Positions 1 to 7,519 of a stretch of DNA of 10,875 nt are shown here, one piece after another (the stretch's first letter is position 1; every line of letters starts with the position of its first letter). Source of the stretch: JBOHCT01 sp050699055 (GTDB taxonomy: Bacteria > Actinomycetota > Actinomycetes > Streptosporangiales > JBOHCT01); contig JBOHCT010000150.1 of NCBI GenBank assembly GCA_050699055.1, forward strand, positions 1 to 10,875, given 5' to 3'. The notes beneath the pieces are model-generated. The model was not told the origin of the DNA. It made no database searches and was given only the letters and a program-made list of their open reading frames with translations. The translations under genes and the position numbers were made by a program.

Positions 1-12
1 ACGCGGCACAGG

Positions 13-2805
13 GTGTACGTGATACGTAACCGCAAGGGGCACCACGCACGGGCAGTCGCCCCGGGAGAGATTCCCCGGGGCGGCGAGGCCGTCGTCGTCG
101 ACCGTCCCCGCCACGGCAACTCCTTCGCGCTCCGGAACTGGCACGTCCGCACCCGCCTGATCGCGGTCATCATGATCCCGGTGATCGCCGCGGGCATCCT
201 CGGTGGCCTGCGCATCGCGTCCTCGTGGAACGGCACCGCCACCTACGGCAGGGTCGAGCACCTCGCGAGGCTCGGCTCCGGGGTCGTGCGCGTGGTCCAC
301 GGGTTGCAGACCGAGCGTGCTCTCGTCGCGGGCTACATCGCGAGCGGGCGCAAGGGCGACACTCACGCGATCTCCGCGCAGCGCGCCGAGGTACGTGAAC
401 GCGTCAAGGCGGTCCGTACACAGGCCGAGGAGATCGACAGCTCCTACTCCCCGCTCGTGCGCGACAAGGTGCGCGCCGCTGAGTCGCGGCTGAATGACCT
501 ATCCGCCATCAGGCACGCCACGCTCAAGACAAAGCTGCCCACGCTGGCCGCGATTACCGCGTACTCGTCCGTCATCTCCGACCTGCTCACGCTCAACGTC
601 GAGATCGCGGAGGGCTCGGGCAACAGCGGCCTTGCCGAGCAGGTCCGGGCGCTCGACGCCATCTCCCGTGCCAAGGAGCAGGTGTCCCGGCAGGAGGCGC
701 TGCTGTACAGCGCCTTGGAGGTCAAACGGTTCGCCCCCGGCGAGTACGACAGGCTCTTGCTGGCCCGCGCCCAGGCGCAGAGCGCGCTCACCGAGTTCGA
801 GTCCGACGCGTCGGCCCAGGAGCGGCAGTACTACGAGGACACCGTCGCGGGCCGGTCCGTCGACAGGGTCGCGCGCCTCACCGACAAGGCGCTCGCACGC
901 GGGCAGAACGCCAGGCTCCACACCAGCGCCAAGGCATGGGTCAACGCCATGTCCACGAAGCTCGACCTCATGCACACTGTCGAGAAGGGCCTGGTCGGCA
1001 AGGTGCTCACCCGGAGCATCCAGCTGCGGCACACGGCGCAGCGGGACCTTCTCGCCGACGCGCTCATCGTCTTGGCTGTGCTCCTGCTCGCCATCCTGGC
1101 TGCGCTGTTCGTCGCGCGGTCGATGGTCGGGTCGTTGCACAGACTCCGGTCCTCGGCGCTCGAAGTCGCCGAGCACCAGCTCCCCGAGGTCGTCCGCGTG
1201 CTGCGTGACTCCGACGGCCGTGACGCGGAGATCCACGTCGAACCGACAGGCATCGAGTCGAGCGACGAGATCGGCGAGGTCGCCCAAGCCTTCGACGAGG
1301 TCCACGCGGAGGCGGTACGCCTGGCGACCGAACAGGCCACACTGCGTGGCAATGTCAACGCGATGTTCGTCAACCTCTCGCGGCGCAGCCAGAGCCTCGT
1401 CGAACGCCAGCTTCGGCTCATCGACGACCTGGAGACCGGCGAGCAGGACCCGGACCAGCTCTCCAGCCTGTTCAGACTCGACCATCTCGCCACCCGCATG
1501 CGGCGCCACGGCGACAACCTCCTGGTGCTCGCGGGTGAGGACTCTGGGCGCCACCTGACGCGCGCCGTGCCGCTCATCGACGTCCTGCGCGCCGGCGTCT
1601 CCGAGGTCGAGCAGTACGAACGGGTCGAGATTCGCGGCCTGCCGAACGTCGAGATCATCGGCCGTGCGGTCAACGACCTCGTCCACCTCGTGGCCGAGCT
1701 GCTCGAGAACGCCACCGCCTTCTCCCCGAAGGACACGAAGGTCCTCATCGCGGGCGAGCTGTTCACCGACGGCCGGGTCATGGTCGAGATCGTCGACAAC
1801 GGCATCGGCATGGACGAGCGGGAGATGGCGGCGGTCAACACGCGGCTCGACACCCCGCCTCCCGTCGACGTGTCGGTGTCGCGGCGCATGGGGCTCTTCG
1901 TCGTCTCGCGCCTCGCGTCGCGCCACGGCATCCGCGCCCAGCTGCGCCCCTCCTCCGCCGGAGGTATCACGGCGCTGGTCATGCTGCCGGACACGGCCGC
2001 GGCCCTGCGTCCTGTCATGGAACCAGCCCCGCCGGTCGCTCAGCCACTTCCCCCGGCGATCGACCGTACGGACCCGGCGCCGCAGGAAGAGACGGCCGCG
2101 GCGGGCCCGGTACCCCGGCAGGTCGTGCCCTCGAGCGCCGGGGCGGGTGCGTCCGTGTTCGCGGCGCGCCGGCCCCCAGACGGTGGGCGCACCGACGACG
2201 GCCACCGCACGGCCACGGCGGACGGGTCTCGGGAGGTCGCGCACGACGACCGCGAAGGAACGCAAGCAGAAAGCGAGGGCGCGTCCGACAGCACCTGGGC
2301 CCGCTGGGATGAGGAGGACACCACCGAGTCGCTGCCGATCTTCCAGTCCGTGGAGTCCGAGTGGTTCCGGCGGCGGGCGCGAGGCGGCCGCCCTCCCGAC
2401 GACACGCGTGCCCCCAAGGCCACCGCACAGGCCCAGGCCACAGCTCGACGCGAGCCCGAGCCCCAGGAGAACGAGCCCGAGCCCCAGGAAGACCGGGAAG
2501 AGTCGTGGCACTCTCCCGGTGACGAGGTCTGGGATGCCGCGCAGAAGGCCATCAACGACCCGGACTCGTCCGGTGTCACCGCGGCCGGCCTACCGAAACG
2601 CGTTCCCGGCCGCAACCTCGTACCCGGCTCCGCGGGCCGACAGCCCGTCGGGGCGGGGGCGCGCACGAGCCCACGGTCGGCGCAGACCGTCGGCGGCCGG
2701 CTGGCCAGCTACCACCAGGGCATCCAGCGAGGCCGGCACGCCCGAAATACCGTCGGTGGTGACGAGACGCAGAGCGAGGACAGCCAGGAAGGGGAGAAAG
2801 CGTGA
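13..2805 (+). CDS. cvnA: CvnA-type sensor histidine-kinase-like protein (nitrate/nitrite-sensing-type extracytoplasmic domain)
   Basis: Membrane sensor of a conservon, expected to relay a signal to the CvnB/C/D proteins. A first membrane helix lies at residues about 49-66, followed by an extracytoplasmic helical region of about 270 residues that resembles NIT (nitrate/nitrite sensing) domains. A second helix lies at about 350-368, then a HAMP-like linker and a helical segment with DHLATRMRRH at 490-499. The HATPase domain shows the N box ELLENATAF (Asn566), DNGIGM (595-600), GLFVV (627-631) and AGGIT (649-653). No classical H-box is evident, which is usual for this family. Residues from about 665 are a low-complexity, probably disordered acidic/Pro-rich tail. 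The GTG at 13 is the first start in the window, but the frame is open to the left edge and there is no room for a clear ribosome site, so GTG at 19 or an upstream start is possible. It overlaps cvnB by GTGA. The ligand is unknown; the NIT label is a family resemblance. Confidence 0.9.
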   Translation: MYVIRNRKGHHARAVAPGEIPRGGEAVVVDRPRHGNSFALRNWHVRTRLIAVIMIPVIAAGILGGLRIASSWNGTATYGRVEHLARLGSGVVRVVHGLQTERALVAGYIASGRKGDTHAISAQRAEVRERVKAVRTQAEEIDSSYSPLVRDKVRAAESRLNDLSAIRHATLKTKLPTLAAITAYSSVISDLLTLNVEIAEGSGNSGLAEQVRALDAISRAKEQVSRQEALLYSALEVKRFAPGEYDRLLLARAQAQSALTEFESDASAQERQYYEDTVAGRSVDRVARLTDKALARGQNARLHTSAKAWVNAMSTKLDLMHTVEKGLVGKVLTRSIQLRHTAQRDLLADALIVLAVLLLAILAALFVARSMVGSLHRLRSSALEVAEHQLPEVVRVLRDSDGRDAEIHVEPTGIESSDEIGEVAQAFDEVHAEAVRLATEQATLRGNVNAMFVNLSRRSQSLVERQLRLIDDLETGEQDPDQLSSLFRLDHLATRMRRHGDNLLVLAGEDSGRHLTRAVPLIDVLRAGVSEVEQYERVEIRGLPNVEIIGRAVNDLVHLVAELLENATAFSPKDTKVLIAGELFTDGRVMVEIVDNGIGMDEREMAAVNTRLDTPPPVDVSVSRRMGLFVVSRLASRHGIRAQLRPSSAGGITALVMLPDTAAALRPVMEPAPPVAQPLPPAIDRTDPAPQEETAAAGPVPRQVVPSSAGAGASVFAARRPPDGGRTDDGHRTATADGSREVAHDDREGTQAESEGASDSTWARWDEEDTTESLPIFQSVESEWFRRRARGGRPPDDTRAPKATAQAQATARREPEPQENEPEPQEDREESWHSPGDEVWDAAQKAINDPDSSGVTAAGLPKRVPGRNLVPGSAGRQPVGAGARTSPRSAQTVGGRLASYHQGIQRGRHARNTVGGDETQSEDSQEGEKA
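2452..2493 (+). repeat. Two 21-bp tandem units inside cvnA
   Basis: Two adjacent 21-bp units (2452-2472 and 2473-2493) share their first 17 bases exactly and differ slightly at the end. They encode EPEPQEN then EPEPQED in the disordered C-terminal tail of CvnA. The unit length keeps the frame, so copy number could vary between strains without disrupting the gene. Confidence 0.85.
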
Positions 2806-3224
2806 GCGAGCCCAGTCAGGCGACCCAGAACCTCAACTGGCTGATCGATGATTTCGCCGAGCGGGTGCCTGGCGTGGCGAACGCGGTCGTGGTGTCCTCG
2901 GACGGGCTCCTGATGGCGATCTCCGAGGGTTTCCCCCGGGACCGCGCGGATCAGCTCGCCGCCGTCACCTCCGGGCTGTCGAGCTTGACACATGGCGCCG
3001 CACGCATCTTCGAAGCCGGAGCCGTGACGCAGACCGTCGTCGAGATGGAGATGGGATTCCTCTTCATCATGTCGATCAGCGACGGCTCCTGTCTCGCCAC
3101 TCTGGCCTCCAGCGAGTGCGACATGGGCCTCATCGGCTACGAGATGGCACTGCTGGTCGAGCGCGTCGGCCGCGTCCTCACCCCCGAGTTGCGCAATACA
3201 CTTCAGAGCACACTTCCACGGTGA
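2802..3224 (+). CDS. cvnB: CvnB roadblock/LC7-domain protein
   Basis: A 140-residue single-domain roadblock/LC7 protein. This fold dimerises and, in MglB-type relatives, binds and regulates a small GTPase; here the expected partner is CvnD. The fold elements are visible in order: an N-terminal helix (LNWLIDDFAERVPG), a beta hairpin with the typical VVVSSDGLLMA segment, a long central helix (DQLAAVTSGLSSLTHGAARI), two further strands (TVVEMEMGFLFIMSI and SCLATLAS), and a C-terminal helix (GYEMALLVERVGRVL). The GTG start overlaps the cvnA stop (GTGA, 2802-2805). A purine-rich ribosome site (GGAAGGGGAG) lies just upstream, so translation is probably coupled to cvnA. Length is normal for the family. 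The functional claim is inferred from the family and the operon. Confidence 0.93.
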   Translation: MSEPSQATQNLNWLIDDFAERVPGVANAVVVSSDGLLMAISEGFPRDRADQLAAVTSGLSSLTHGAARIFEAGAVTQTVVEMEMGFLFIMSISDGSCLATLASSECDMGLIGYEMALLVERVGRVLTPELRNTLQSTLPR

Positions 3225-3254
3225 TGTGGGGGTAACCTCATGGCCACGTGCCCC

Positions 3255-3322
3255 GGCGGCCTCCTCCGCTCCGCTGCTGCACCGCCCTCCGCTGCGCTGC
3301 GCTGCTCACTTTGGAGGCCGCC
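3255..3322 (+). promoter_or_regulatory. Long-range stem that covers the cvnC ribosome binding site
   Basis: GGCGGCCTCC (3255-3264) is exactly complementary to GGAGGCCGCC (3313-3322), giving a perfect 10-bp, nine-GC stem with a 48-nt loop. The right arm contains the GGAGG Shine-Dalgarno (3313-3317) that serves the cvnC ATG at 3325. In the mRNA the folded form would hide the ribosome site. The loop is pyrimidine-rich with repeated CCGCT/GCTGC words and has little competing structure. Regulation is an inference; complementarity and position are seen directly. Confidence 0.5.
3264..3306 (+). repeat. Short CCGCT/GCTGC-rich low-complexity repeat in the cvnB-cvnC gap
   Basis: The stretch between cvnB and cvnC is made of imperfect repeats of CTCCGCT and GCTGC/GCGCT words. 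It has strong pyrimidine bias and does not look like coding sequence. It forms the loop between the two arms of the stem at 3255-3322. Slippage expansion may explain why this gap is long for a conservon. Confidence 0.5.
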
Positions 3323-3324
3323 CC

Positions 3325-3684
3325 ATGACCATAGATGACGGAGGTGAGTCCGGTTTCCTGGTACGGCCCTACGCCGTAACCGCGGGGCGAACCCGCGCCC
3401 GTCATGCGTTCGCCATCGAGGCGCTGGTCTCCACGACGGCCTATGGGGAGCGTGACCTCACCGACAAGACGCCGGAGTTCCGCGCCATCTGTGGCTTGTG
3501 CCGGGAACTCCGGTCGGTCGCTGAGATCGCGGCCCACCTCAAGGTCCCTCTCGGCGTCGCTCGCGTGCTTGTGGGGGACTTGGCGGACGAGGGGCTCGTC
3601 CAGGTGCACCAGCCTGAAGGCGCGGAGGGACGGCCGGACCGCGCGCTGCTCGAAAGGGTTCTCAGTGGGCTCCGAAAACTCTAA
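3325..3684 (+). CDS. cvnC: CvnC, DUF742 family protein
   Basis: A 119-residue DUF742 protein, the third conservon component. Family hallmarks are FLVRPYAVTAGRTR near the N-terminus, a central helix-turn-helix-like part with LCRELRSVAEIAAHLKVPLG, then ARVLVGDLADEGLV, and the closing LLERVLSGLRKL. The fold resembles a winged helix, but no DNA-binding role is established from this sequence. I chose the ATG at 3325 because GGAGG lies seven bases upstream and the protein then begins at the usual distance from the VRPY motif. A GTG at 3226 would add 33 residues encoded by the repetitive gap, which look non-genuine. Its 3' end overlaps cvnD by 20 nt. The exact biochemical role is unknown. Confidence 0.9.
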   Translation: MTIDDGGESGFLVRPYAVTAGRTRARHAFAIEALVSTTAYGERDLTDKTPEFRAICGLCRELRSVAEIAAHLKVPLGVARVLVGDLADEGLVQVHQPEGAEGRPDRALLERVLSGLRKL

Positions 3685-4276
3685 CGCGACTCGACGGAGC
3701 GGAGCCGACGCGTCGACGACGTCGGCGAAGATCGTCGTCGCCGGCGGGTTCGGTGTCGGGAAGACGACGTTCGTCGGCGCCGTGTCGGAGATCGTTCCGC
3801 TCACCACGGAAGCGGTCATGACGACGGCGAGTGAGGGCCTCGACGACCTGGTCCGTACTCCGGACAAGACCACGACCACCGTCGCCATGGACTTCGGCCG
3901 CGTCACCCTGGAGCGTGACCTGATCCTGTACCTGTTCGGCACGCCCGGCCAGCATCGCTTCTGGTTCATGTGGGACGACCTGGTCAAGGGCGCGATCGGG
4001 GCGGTGGTCCTCGTCGACACCCGCCGGCTGGAGGACTGCTTCGCCGCCGTCGACTACTTCGAGGAGTGCGGGCTGCCGTTCGTGGTCGGGGTCAACTGTT
4101 TCGACGGGGTGCTCACCCACGCGGTCGACGACGTGCGTGAGGCGCTGTCGATCAAGTCGGAGATCCCGACAGTCACCTGCGACGCGCGCAGCCGGGAGTC
4201 GACCAAGCAGACACTGATCGCGCTCGTCCAGCACGCGATGACCTATCAGGAGCCCACCCCGTCACCGACCTCGTAG
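3665..4276 (+). CDS. cvnD: CvnD, small Ras-like GTPase of the conservon
   Basis: A 203-residue GTP-binding protein, the presumed effector switch of the conservon. The P-loop GGFGVGKTT is at residues 27-35. A threonine-rich switch I follows (KTTTTVAMDFG, 68-78). The G3 region is FGTPGQHRF (91-99), lacking the classical DxxG aspartate, as in related prokaryotic MglA/CvnD-type GTPases. The G4 position is NCFD (144-147) in place of NKxD, and the G5-like motif is TCDAR (171-175). The GTG at 3665 is chosen because GAAAGGG lies six bases upstream, it is inside the end of cvnC as expected for coupled translation, and only a 20-residue tail precedes the P-loop. The frame is open further upstream, but that part is a shadow of cvnC. 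Confidence 0.92.
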   Translation: MGSENSNATRRSGADASTTSAKIVVAGGFGVGKTTFVGAVSEIVPLTTEAVMTTASEGLDDLVRTPDKTTTTVAMDFGRVTLERDLILYLFGTPGQHRFWFMWDDLVKGAIGAVVLVDTRRLEDCFAAVDYFEECGLPFVVGVNCFDGVLTHAVDDVREALSIKSEIPTVTCDARSRESTKQTLIALVQHAMTYQEPTPSPTS

Positions 4277-4287
4277 GCTCGGAGCCG

Positions 4288-5403
4288 ATGGGTATCACGG
4301 CACGTGCCGAACACGTGGGCAGCCTGCTGCGGCCTGACTACCTGCTTTCCGCCAGGTCGGCGCACACCGCCGGCGATCTCGACGCGGCGACTTTCAAAGG
4401 CCTCGAGGATCGCGCGGTGCGCGAGGTCGTCGCCCTGCAGGAAGATGTCGGCTGTCCGGTGGTCACCGACGGCGAGCTGCGCAGGGAGTCGTTCCAGAGC
4501 GAGCTCACCGCGGCGGTAGACGGCTTCACCGGCGTGAGCATGGACGCCTGGCTGTGGGGCGAGTGGCACTCCGACACCGTGGGCGATATGCACCTGGAGA
4601 GGCCCGCGGACCTCGCGGTGATCGAGCCGCTGCGCAAGCGCCGCAACCTCGCCGCCGAGGAGCTGACGTTCCTCCGGGCGTCCACGGATCGAACCGCCAA
4701 GGTGACACTGCCGAGCCCGAGCCTCTTCGCCAACCTGTGGTCTCCAGAACGCTCGAAGGGGGCGTACCCGACCCTCGATGACTTCATGGCCGACGTCGTG
4801 CAGATCCTCCGCGACGAGGTACGCGAGCTGACCCGGCTCGGCTGCGGCTACATCCAGCTGGACGCCCCGCACTATCCGCTGCTCATCGACCCGACGTGGC
4901 GGGCGTTCTACGAGGAGCGCGGCTGGGACCTCGACCGATGGCTGTCGTACGGGATCGAGCTGGACAACGCCGTGATCGACGCGGGGAGGCCCGCGGCGTT
5001 CGGCTTCCATCTCTGCCGCGGTAACCAGCGCAGCCGTTGGCTGGTCGCGGGCGGGTACGACACGATCGCGGCGCCGATCTTCAGCGGCGTACGCGCCGAC
5101 CGCCTGCTGCTCGAGTACGACGACGAGCGCTCGGGCGGCTTCGACCCCCTGCGGGTGGTCCCCGAGGACAAGAGCGTCGTCCTCGGGCTCGTCACGACCA
5201 AACGCCCGGACCTGGAGTCGGCGGACGCACTGGCCGACCGGGTCCGCGAGGCGAGTCGGCTGGTGGGCCTCGACCGCCTCGCGGTCGGGACACAGTGTGG
5301 CTTCGCGACCTCCTTGGGCGGCAACGCACTCAGCGTCGACGACGAGCGGCACAAGCTCGCTCTCGTCGTCCGCACCGCGGAACTGGCGTTCGGAGAACGG
5401 TGA
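4288..5403 (+). CDS. MetE C-terminal-domain-like zinc methyltransferase
   Basis: A 371-residue protein of the UROD/MetE-like barrel family, often annotated as cobalamin-independent methionine synthase. It is about half the length of true MetE (around 750 residues) and lacks the N-terminal barrel. Likely zinc ligands are His241 and Cys243 in HLCRGN and Cys337 in GTQCGF, with Glu276 in LLLEYDD as a possible fourth. This is the H-X-C...C pattern shared with MetE and the alkyltransferases that activate a thiol. Other hallmarks are HVGSLLRP near the start, TDGELRRESF, and IQLDAPHYPLL. The ATG at 4288 lies 11 nt after cvnD with GGAG only three bases upstream, so it is probably expressed with the conservon by read-through. 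Whether the acceptor is homocysteine or another thiol cannot be told; a stand-alone barrel could use another methyl donor. Confidence 0.85.
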   Translation: MGITARAEHVGSLLRPDYLLSARSAHTAGDLDAATFKGLEDRAVREVVALQEDVGCPVVTDGELRRESFQSELTAAVDGFTGVSMDAWLWGEWHSDTVGDMHLERPADLAVIEPLRKRRNLAAEELTFLRASTDRTAKVTLPSPSLFANLWSPERSKGAYPTLDDFMADVVQILRDEVRELTRLGCGYIQLDAPHYPLLIDPTWRAFYEERGWDLDRWLSYGIELDNAVIDAGRPAAFGFHLCRGNQRSRWLVAGGYDTIAAPIFSGVRADRLLLEYDDERSGGFDPLRVVPEDKSVVLGLVTTKRPDLESADALADRVREASRLVGLDRLAVGTQCGFATSLGGNALSVDDERHKLALVVRTAELAFGER

Positions 5404-5519
5404 CCACCGACCACGTGGAGTGACATCGCGGCTTTCGTGCCTGGCGCGTCGCCCGTGTCGGTCCCTCCCCAGCGGGCCCCGATGGAATACCCGTCGCCTC
5501 CCCCACGCTGCCTCTCGGC
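5404..5519. other. 116-bp spacer between the MetE-like gene and the MFS gene
   Basis: I see no convincing terminator or -10 element for the next gene, and no good ribosome site before its GTG start. The only clear element is an 8-bp palindrome, CCACGTGG (5411-5418), just after the MetE-like stop. It may be a regulator half-site or chance. Confidence 0.4.
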
Positions 5520-6959
5520 GTGTCCACCGTTACCTCTCGCCAGGCCCCGCATGCCCACCCGCGCTCGCGGCGCGGCCTAAGCGGCCGGCTGCCCCGCCAC
5601 GTGAACGGACGCTGGCTGTTGGTGATCGGGGTCCTGTTGGTGGCCCTCAACCTCCGTCCCGCGGTAACCAGCTTGGGCGCGGTGCTCGGCGGGGTCCGGG
5701 CCACGTTGGGGATGAGCGAGACCGTCGCCGGCCTGCTCACCGCGCTCCCCGTACTCTGCTTCGGTGTGCTCGGGGGGGCGGCCCCAGCCCTCGTCCGCCG
5801 CGTCGGCGCGAGACACATCGTCCTCGCCGGCATCGTCGTCATCGTGTTCGGGGAAGTAGCCCGTGCGCTGACCAGCTCGACCGCGCTCTTCCTCGCGGCC
5901 AGCGGAATCGCACTCGCCGGGTCGGCCCTCGGCAACGTGCTCGTGCCGGTTCTCGTCAAGCATCACTTCCCCGACCGCGTCGGCACGATGACCGGCCTCT
6001 ACTCCATGATGCTGGCGGCAGGCACCGCGCTCGCGGCCGCGACGACGGTGCCGCTGTCCCACCTGGTCGGGTACGGCTGGCGCGGCGGCCTCGCGGTCTG
6101 GGCGGCCGTCGCCGCGCTCGCCCTGCTGCCGTGGATCGGCCTGGCATGGGCACACCCGGGGGGTCGGGGCACGGTCGATGCCGGCACGACCACGCCGGTA
6201 CGACTGCGCACGTACCGCAGCCCCACCGCGTGGGGGCTCGCCGTCTTTTTCGGCATGCAGGCGCTGGCGGCGTACTCGATCATGGGCTGGCTGCCGCAGA
6301 TCTACCGGGACGCTGGGCTATCGGGCCAGAACGCCGGCTTGCTTCTCGCACTCGCCACCTCGCTGTCGATCCCGATCTCCCTGTTTCTCCCGCCGCTCGC
6401 CGCGCGCATCCCCGACCAGCGGGCACTGGTCGCTGGTCTGACCTGCTTCGCGGCCAGTGGATACGCTGGGCTCGCGATCGCACCCGCGACGCTCCCCGCC
6501 CTGTGGGCACTGCTCCTCGGGGTCGGCAACGGTGCCTTTCCCGTGGCGCTGACCATGATCGCGCTGCGGGTACGCACGACCCGTGCCACGGTGGGCCTGT
6601 CGGGGTTCGCGCAGAGCGTCGGGTACCTCCTCGCCGCGATAGGGCCCCTTGTGGTCGGAGCGTTGTACGAGATGACAGGCGGCTGGGTCATTCCGCTCGC
6701 CGCGCTGGCCGGGTTTCTCGTCCCACAGCTGCTCGGCGGCCTCGTCGCCGGGCGCGACAGGTACGTCGAGGACGAGGTGGTGCGGGTCGCGAGGCGGTCC
6801 TACACGCCCCCTGACGAGCCTCTCGTGGACGAGGGCGCGCGGGTGGCCGATCACGGTCGAACGAGCGCCGAGACGGCTCCATGCGGGGGAGCGCCGAGTC
6901 GTATCCGGTTACGCGTCGTAGTCTGTCGCCATGGTCGAGGAGACTCTGGCCCATGCTGA
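5520..6959 (+). CDS. MFS transporter, CynX/NimT-like
   Basis: A 12-helix major facilitator of the CynX/NimT type (cyanate, nitroimidazole and similar small-molecule transporters). The family signature LNLRPAVTSLGAVL follows the first helix, and the second half opens with WGLAVFFGMQALAAYSIMGWLPQIY, also typical. Helices can be assigned from about residue 32 to about 410, with the long cytoplasmic loop between helices 6 and 7. Substrate is not predictable. The start is uncertain: GTG at 5520 and GTG at 5601 (27 residues later) both precede the first helix and neither has a clear ribosome site. After the last helix (LAALAGFLVPQLLGGLVAG) a hydrophilic tail of about 65 residues follows. Its last 30 residues look like non-coding translation, and the frame runs 29 nt into the following methyltransferase fragment, suggesting loss of the original stop. 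Confidence 0.88.
   Translation: MSTVTSRQAPHAHPRSRRGLSGRLPRHVNGRWLLVIGVLLVALNLRPAVTSLGAVLGGVRATLGMSETVAGLLTALPVLCFGVLGGAAPALVRRVGARHIVLAGIVVIVFGEVARALTSSTALFLAASGIALAGSALGNVLVPVLVKHHFPDRVGTMTGLYSMMLAAGTALAAATTVPLSHLVGYGWRGGLAVWAAVAALALLPWIGLAWAHPGGRGTVDAGTTTPVRLRTYRSPTAWGLAVFFGMQALAAYSIMGWLPQIYRDAGLSGQNAGLLLALATSLSIPISLFLPPLAARIPDQRALVAGLTCFAASGYAGLAIAPATLPALWALLLGVGNGAFPVALTMIALRVRTTRATVGLSGFAQSVGYLLAAIGPLVVGALYEMTGGWVIPLAALAGFLVPQLLGGLVAGRDRYVEDEVVRVARRSYTPPDEPLVDEGARVADHGRTSAETAPCGGAPSRIRLRVVVCRHGRGDSGPC
6919..6924 (+). promoter_or_regulatory. Possible -10 element before the methyltransferase fragment
   Basis: TAGTCT fits the actinobacterial -10 pattern TANNNT. Its last base is seven nucleotides before the ATG at 6931, the spacing expected for a leaderless transcript. 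No good -35 is seen around 6896-6901, and the site lies inside the MFS reading frame, so this is weak. Confidence 0.3.
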
Positions 6960-7335
6960 CCCGCGGGCCCACGTCGACCTCAGCCAGCCCGTCGCTATCC
7001 TCCTGTTCGCCATGCTGCACTTCGTGGCCGACGACGAAGATCCCGCGGGTATCGTGGCCCGGCTGCGCGACGCCATGGCCCCGGGGAGCTACCTCGCGCT
7101 GTCCCACGCCACCGACCTCGTCGGAGAGAAGGCGGAGGGGCTCACCCGGCTGTACACCCAGGCCTCGTCCGGCGCGGTGTTCCGCACCCACGACCAGATT
7201 CTGCGTCTCTTCGACGGCTTCGAGCTGATCGACCCAGGGCTCGTCGCGCTACAGGACTGGCGCCCGGACACGCCGCCCGGACCGGAGAGCCGCGCCGGAT
7301 CATGGTTCTACGCCGGAGTCGGCCGTAAGCACTGA
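6931..7335 (+). pseudogene. 5'-truncated DUF574-type SAM-dependent methyltransferase
   Basis: The 134-codon frame matches only the C-terminal half of the actinobacterial S-adenosyl methyltransferases of the DUF574/Methyltransf_19 family, normally about 260-280 residues. Recognisable landmarks are DLSQPVAILLFAMLHFV, DPAGIVARLRDAMAPGSYL, LSHATD, FDGFELIDPGLVAL, DWRPD and the closing YAGVGRK. The N-terminal half, with the SAM-binding glycine motif and the acidic ribose-binding residue, is absent; an in-frame TAG sits at 6919-6921, directly upstream. The ATG at 6931 has no Shine-Dalgarno. It overlaps the MFS tail by 29 nt in another frame. The simplest reading is a deletion that joined the MFS 3' end to the middle of a methyltransferase gene. 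The remaining frame is intact to its TGA, so it may be recent or still translated. It is unlikely to bind SAM by itself. Confidence 0.75.
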
Positions 7336-7400
7336 GCCAACCTGCTCAGCGTGGGGGTGGCGGCCGAGCGAGCGCGGGACTCCCGAAGAGTGTCGAGTGG

Positions 7401-7418
7401 GGCGAACTCGTGTTCGCC
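7401..7418 (+). promoter_or_regulatory. SOS-box-like palindrome or terminator hairpin
   Basis: GGCGAAC (7401-7407) and GTTCGCC (7412-7418) are perfect inverted arms around a 4-nt TCGT centre. The core CGAAC-N4-GTTCG matches the LexA operator core of Gram-positive and actinobacterial SOS boxes, with one deviation from the CGAACRNRYGTTYG form (T for the first R). The same palindrome can fold as a 7-bp, 4-nt-loop RNA hairpin followed by GTTCCTTTTGT, so it may instead terminate transcription of the methyltransferase fragment. Both readings are inferences. Confidence 0.45.
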
Positions 7419-7519
7419 GTTCCTTTTGTACGGAATTATCGGCTATCCGGTGACAGACCTCTCTACCCCCTGTTTGCCGCACTGTGAGCCCAGTACAGAG
7501 GGAGGCCCAATTTTGGCTG

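Noticed and set aside
499..2511. A 670-codon open frame on the minus strand across cvnA, with other long minus frames in 831-2018 and 2040-2666
   Set aside because: They are antisense to a clear CvnA coding frame, have no recognisable domains and are Arg/Ala/Gly-rich in the way that GC-rich shadow frames are.
3226..3324. Longer start for cvnC at GTG 3226
   Set aside because: The added residues come from low-complexity repeats, while ATG 3325 has a good ribosome site and gives the usual DUF742 N-terminus.
5411..5418. CCACGTGG palindrome after the MetE-like gene
   Set aside because: It is too short to call a regulator site without a matching second site or promoter.
5297..6814. A 505-codon + frame across the MetE-like and MFS genes
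   Set aside because: It is extremely Arg/Pro-rich with no domain and overlaps two well-supported genes in another frame.
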